A stretch of DNA of 64,000 nt, taken from NCBI GenBank assembly GCA_025351645.1, contig JANXVN010000020.1, positions 1-64,000 of the forward strand, in the 5' to 3' direction. This document shows positions 60,553 through 64,000 of the stretch, in pieces. The notes under the pieces are model-generated. The model was not told where the DNA came from. It saw only the letters and a program-made list of their open reading frames with translations, and did not search any database. A program made the translations under genes and the position numbers. How positions within the stretch are numbered: the first letter of the stretch is position 1; the number at the start of each line of letters is the position of its first letter. Source of the DNA: Ferruginibacter sp. Its GTDB lineage: Bacteria; Bacteroidota; Bacteroidia; Chitinophagales; Chitinophagaceae.

Positions 60553-60670
60553 TTACATCCTTTTTATCCTCCCAAAAATTAATTTTAAACTCTTAGCACT
60601 GTTGCATGTTTTACATGCAGTAAATCCACTATGGTAAGTATTTAGTTATTTTGTAAAAATTTAAATCCTG

Positions 60671-61798
60671 ATGGCAAAAGAAAAAGCGGTAAAAAAAGAA
60701 AAAACACCAAAGGCATTGCTGACTGATAAAAGCTATGCCTTTTTAAGGGACTACATCAACAACCCATCACCAACTGGTTTTGAAAGCAGCGGGCAAAAAT
60801 TATGGCTGGAATATATAAAGCCTTATACGGATACATTTTTTACCGATCCTTATGGTACAGCAGTAGGTGTAATAAACCCGGATGCCCCGTTTAAAGTAGT
60901 GATAGAAGCACATGCAGATGAAATAAGCTGGTTTGTAAATTACATTTCTCCGGAAGGGTTGATATACCTGAAACGCAATGGTGGCGTAGATCACCAGATT
61001 GCCCCGTCTATGAGGGTGTTGGTGCATGGCAAAAAAGGACCTGTAAAAGCTGTATTTGGGTGGCCGGCAATACATACCCGTTTGGCAAATGCTGAGAACA
61101 AAGAACCTCAGCCTAAAGTAGAAAACTTATTTTTAGATTGCGGTGCCCGTAATAAAAAAGAAGTAGATGACTTAGGTATCCACATTGGTGCGGTAGCCAC
61201 TTACGAAGATGGTTACGAAGAGCTGGCTTATGATTATTTAATTGGCCGGGCATTTGATAACCGTATCGGTGGCTTTATGATTGCTGAAGTAGCCAGGCTG
61301 CTGCAAGAAAATAAAAAGAAACTGCCTTTTGGCTTGTACATAGTAAATGCGGTACAGGAAGAAATTGGCTTGCGTGGCGCAGAGATGATTGCCCGCCGGA
61401 TTAAGCCGGACATTGCCATTATTACCGATGTTACGCATGATACATCCACACCAATGATAAGTAAAATAATACAAGGTGATACGGTTTGTGGCAAAGGCCC
61501 TTCGCTAACTTTTGGGCCGGCAGTACACAATAAATTATTAGCGGTAGTGCAGGATGTAGCAGATAAAAACAATATCCCTGTGCAATTGCATACGGTTAGC
61601 AGAAGCACAGGAACTGATACAGACGCCTTTGCTTACGCCAACGATGGTTGCCCAAGCGTACTAATTTCTATGCCGCTGCGGTACATGCACACAACCGTAG
61701 AAATGCTGCATAAAAGCGATATTGAAAATACCATTAAGCTTATTTACGAAACCTTGCTTACATTAACGCCAAAAACTAATTTGAGCTATTTTTCATAA
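60671..61798 (+). CDS. M42-family metallopeptidase
   Basis: VVIEAHADEISWFV, GRAFDNRIGGFMIAEV, VQEEIGLRGAEM, TGTDTDAFAYANDGCPSVLISMPLRYMHTTVE. Confidence 0.94.
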   Translation: MAKEKAVKKEKTPKALLTDKSYAFLRDYINNPSPTGFESSGQKLWLEYIKPYTDTFFTDPYGTAVGVINPDAPFKVVIEAHADEISWFVNYISPEGLIYLKRNGGVDHQIAPSMRVLVHGKKGPVKAVFGWPAIHTRLANAENKEPQPKVENLFLDCGARNKKEVDDLGIHIGAVATYEDGYEELAYDYLIGRAFDNRIGGFMIAEVARLLQENKKKLPFGLYIVNAVQEEIGLRGAEMIARRIKPDIAIITDVTHDTSTPMISKIIQGDTVCGKGPSLTFGPAVHNKLLAVVQDVADKNNIPVQLHTVSRSTGTDTDAFAYANDGCPSVLISMPLRYMHTTVEMLHKSDIENTIKLIYETLLTLTPKTNLSYFS

Positions 61799-62946
61799 GG
61801 GCTTAAACCAGGCTTAAATGGATAATAATAAATAATAAAAGTAGCATTGGACAAAGGGAAATTTTTTGTCCAATGCTTTTTTAATTTTTCGTACACACGT
61901 TCTTCAGGGTAAGGCGGTACGCTCATTTCTTTCATTGCCCATTTCTGTATATTCAACAGTGCATTTCCGTTACATATTTTTTGAGGATCATTATTATTTA
62001 CAAAGCTGCCAAGGGCGTTTGCTGTGGAAGTATCTTTAATGCAAACCAGCATATTTGGTAAGGAAGATGAATAGATATTCCATGATAGATAATTATCCCA
62101 CAGCCCAATAAAATTAAATGCGGGCAAAATAGCCCAGCAGGCAAGCATAACCTTGTTGCGCATATCCATTAAAATAAACAGCCCCGGCAGGTTGCTTTCT
62201 CCTTTAATAAAAATCAGGTACAGGTAAAAAATCATGGCAACATTCCATGGCCAAACAATTTTATTATAGTGTATCCCTAATGGGCCAATTACTATCAAAA
62301 TAATAAAGTGCATTGTTATTAGCGTAACGGCGGCTATTTTTTTTGTTTTAGTAAATAGCAGGCATATACCTGCAAGGCATTCAATAACTGGTAATATAAA
62401 ACCTGTAAAATGGAGCCAATGGCTTTGGTGGGGTAAAGCGTGGATTTTTAAATACCTTTTTAAAAATAGTGTTTCCCACACATTGTTTACAAAGCCTTCA
62501 TTAAATTTATGTAAGCCGCTATAAAAATAAATGGTAGCTAAAATTATAATAAAACAGGTAGCTATAATGGATGGTTTATTCTTATTCAATATAAAAATAA
62601 GTAGCACAAACAAATAAAGGTATTCCCATGGCTGCCAACGATTTTGGTCTAATAGGCAGGAGCTTAACTCGGTGACAAACAAGCATACCTGAAAGGTTTT
62701 ATTTATAGGCTTAATTATTAAAACTAGCAATAAGCTGATAGATAACAATACTAATAGCCAATGTACAATTGAAGGGATGGTATATAAAAAACTAAAAGGG
62801 GGAGCAGTAGGGAATGCTCTTTCGGTAACCCAAAGTTTATAACTGGCAACTTTAGCTATTAGCCAAAAAATGCACGTTAGCGATAAAAGTAATGGTACAT
62901 CTATTGTTGTAGGCGCTTGTTTTTTATATAGTCCGCTTTCCATCAA
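61786..62946 (-). CDS. HTTM-like polytopic membrane protein
   Basis: Many TM segments; ATIYFYSGLHKFNEGFVNNVWETLF, LPVIECLAGICLLFTKTKKIAAVTLITMHFIIL. Confidence 0.7.
   Translation of the reverse strand: MMESGLYKKQAPTTIDVPLLLSLTCIFWLIAKVASYKLWVTERAFPTAPPFSFLYTIPSIVHWLLVLLSISLLLVLIIKPINKTFQVCLFVTELSSCLLDQNRWQPWEYLYLFVLLIFILNKNKPSIIATCFIIILATIYFYSGLHKFNEGFVNNVWETLFLKRYLKIHALPHQSHWLHFTGFILPVIECLAGICLLFTKTKKIAAVTLITMHFIILIVIGPLGIHYNKIVWPWNVAMIFYLYLIFIKGESNLPGLFILMDMRNKVMLACWAILPAFNFIGLWDNYLSWNIYSSSLPNMLVCIKDTSTANALGSFVNNNDPQKICNGNALLNIQKWAMKEMSVPPYPEERVYEKLKKHWTKNFPLSNATFIIYYYPFKPGLSPYEK
61843..61882 (+). terminator. hairpin + U-run terminator for the M42 gene, inside the 3' end of the convergent CDS
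   Basis: AGCATTGGACAAA-gggaaattt-TTTGTCCAATGCT-TTTTT. Confidence 0.7.
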
Positions 62947-64000
62947 AACCTACCAACAACCTTAAAGTTTATCAACCTTGGCGTTAACCTGTTTGGGATG
63001 CTATACACCGTATTGGAAAAATCTTTTATCAACTGGTAAGAAATTGTATTGGCTCTGTCTATAAGATTGAAAACTTCAAAGCTTGCCCAAATATTGTCAA
63101 AATTCCTGAAGGGGCTATGGCTTCCACGAAGATTTTTTTCGCTTAGTAATAAGGCGCTAAAGCCAATATCTACCCTAATGTAAGGGTCAATAATCAATGC
63201 ATTCCGGTACCTGCTGCTGTTGGGTATATTGTAAGGCATATTGCTGCCGTAAATCATGTTAAGCTGTACCTTAAAATTTTTATTGGTAGATAAATAATCC
63301 TGTAGAAATAAGCCAACCGTTAAAAGCCGGTCTGTTGGGCGCCTTACCCAGCCAACGTTTTGGCGGATGCTATCCACGGCGATCTGGTCGCTACTTTTTG
63401 CGTTGATGGTTTCCCCGGCAGCATTCAGGTAATTAAAATAATGGTCGCCATCAATATTTTCTTTAGTGCGCATTAGCCCAACGCTAAGCCAGCTTTCCGC
63501 ATCCTTTACCAGTTCGCCGTACAGCCTTGTCTCCAGCCCATACGCGTAAGCCTTTGCATTATTATTGCCACTGTAACGTATGCGCAGGTTGTCGATATCA
63601 TAAGTAACCACATCCCTTAAATTTTTATAGTAAGCTTCGGTAGTTATTCGGAACGGGCGATTGGCATTTTTAAAATTATAATCCATGCCAGCTACAAACT
63701 GGTAACTTTTTTGTGCTTTGATACCGGTATTTAAAGTGCCGTCGTACCTTCTTAATTCACGGTAAAATGGAGGCTGGCTGTACATGCCTGCGGCAAATTT
63801 AAATACCACATCTTTTTGCCAGTTGGGCTTTATGCTTACTTGTGCACGAGGGCTGATCAATAATTCTTTGCTGAGCGAATTGTAGTTATACCGCACGCCG
63901 GCTTGTAACGAAATGTCTTTTTTAGTACTGGCAAAATTAATATTATCCTGCACATAGCCGCTATATTTTTGTATAGTTAAATTGGCAGTAGAATTTAAAA
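62943..64000 (-). CDS. TonB-dependent receptor, C-terminal part (truncated by window end)
   Basis: Beta-barrel-like sequence, YNYNSLSKELLISPRAQVSIKPNWQKDVVFKFAAGMYSQPPFYRELR; ends in ...RLINFKVVGRF with terminal aromatic. Confidence 0.88.
   Translation of the reverse strand, partial: LNSTANLTIQKYSGYVQDNINFASTKKDISLQAGVRYNYNSLSKELLISPRAQVSIKPNWQKDVVFKFAAGMYSQPPFYRELRRYDGTLNTGIKAQKSYQFVAGMDYNFKNANRPFRITTEAYYKNLRDVVTYDIDNLRIRYSGNNNAKAYAYGLETRLYGELVKDAESWLSVGLMRTKENIDGDHYFNYLNAAGETINAKSSDQIAVDSIRQNVGWVRRPTDRLLTVGLFLQDYLSTNKNFKVQLNMIYGSNMPYNIPNSSRYRNALIIDPYIRVDIGFSALLLSEKNLRGSHSPFRNFDNIWASFEVFNLIDRANTISYQLIKDFSNTVYSIPNRLTPRLINFKVVGRF

Noticed and set aside
1-64000. CRISPR array, rRNA or tRNA genes
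   Set aside because: No regularly spaced direct repeats and no recognisable rRNA or tRNA sequence seen by eye; a tRNAscan/CRISPRCasFinder run would be needed to be certain.

Overview
The window is chromosomal DNA from an AT-rich Bacteroidota genome. It looks Chitinophagaceae-like, judging from gene content, operon order and TAnnTTTG-type -7 boxes; the taxon was not verified. The core content is ordinary and intact: (1) a complex I operon, nuoF(partial)-G-H-I-J-K-L-M-N; (2) two large PAS-rich histidine kinases and a LuxR-type response regulator; (3) a heme operon, hemA-C-D-E-F-B-(YciI)-L, with divergent hemH and nearby hemJ; (4) a sulfate-assimilation, cysteine and methionine region (cysH, cysD, cysN, serine acetyltransferase, two cysteine synthases, cobA, cysJ, cysI, a siroheme dehydrogenase/TSUP fusion, a TonB receptor, metX, OsmC, metZ); (5) zwf, a LuxE-like protein, an M42 peptidase, an HTTM-like membrane protein and a partial TonB receptor.

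The less ordinary content lies between these genes. An OLD/AAA15-type ATPase plus a putative TOPRIM-like partner sits inside the nuo operon, and the partner frame is interrupted by two in-frame TAA codons. Two degraded four-helix-bundle (S23-type) genes are each bracketed by simple-sequence inverted repeats. Several other accessory genes are decayed (BRO/DinD-like, DUF2490-like, YoeB-like, nitroreductase). At least three dispersed intergenic repeat families are visible: a ~90 bp family with seven copies, a ~112 bp MITE-like element with ~18 bp terminal inverted repeats, and a covarying hairpin followed by a constant CCTGTTTGTAG tail. I saw no rRNA, tRNA or CRISPR array. All family names are from reading translations; no searches were run.
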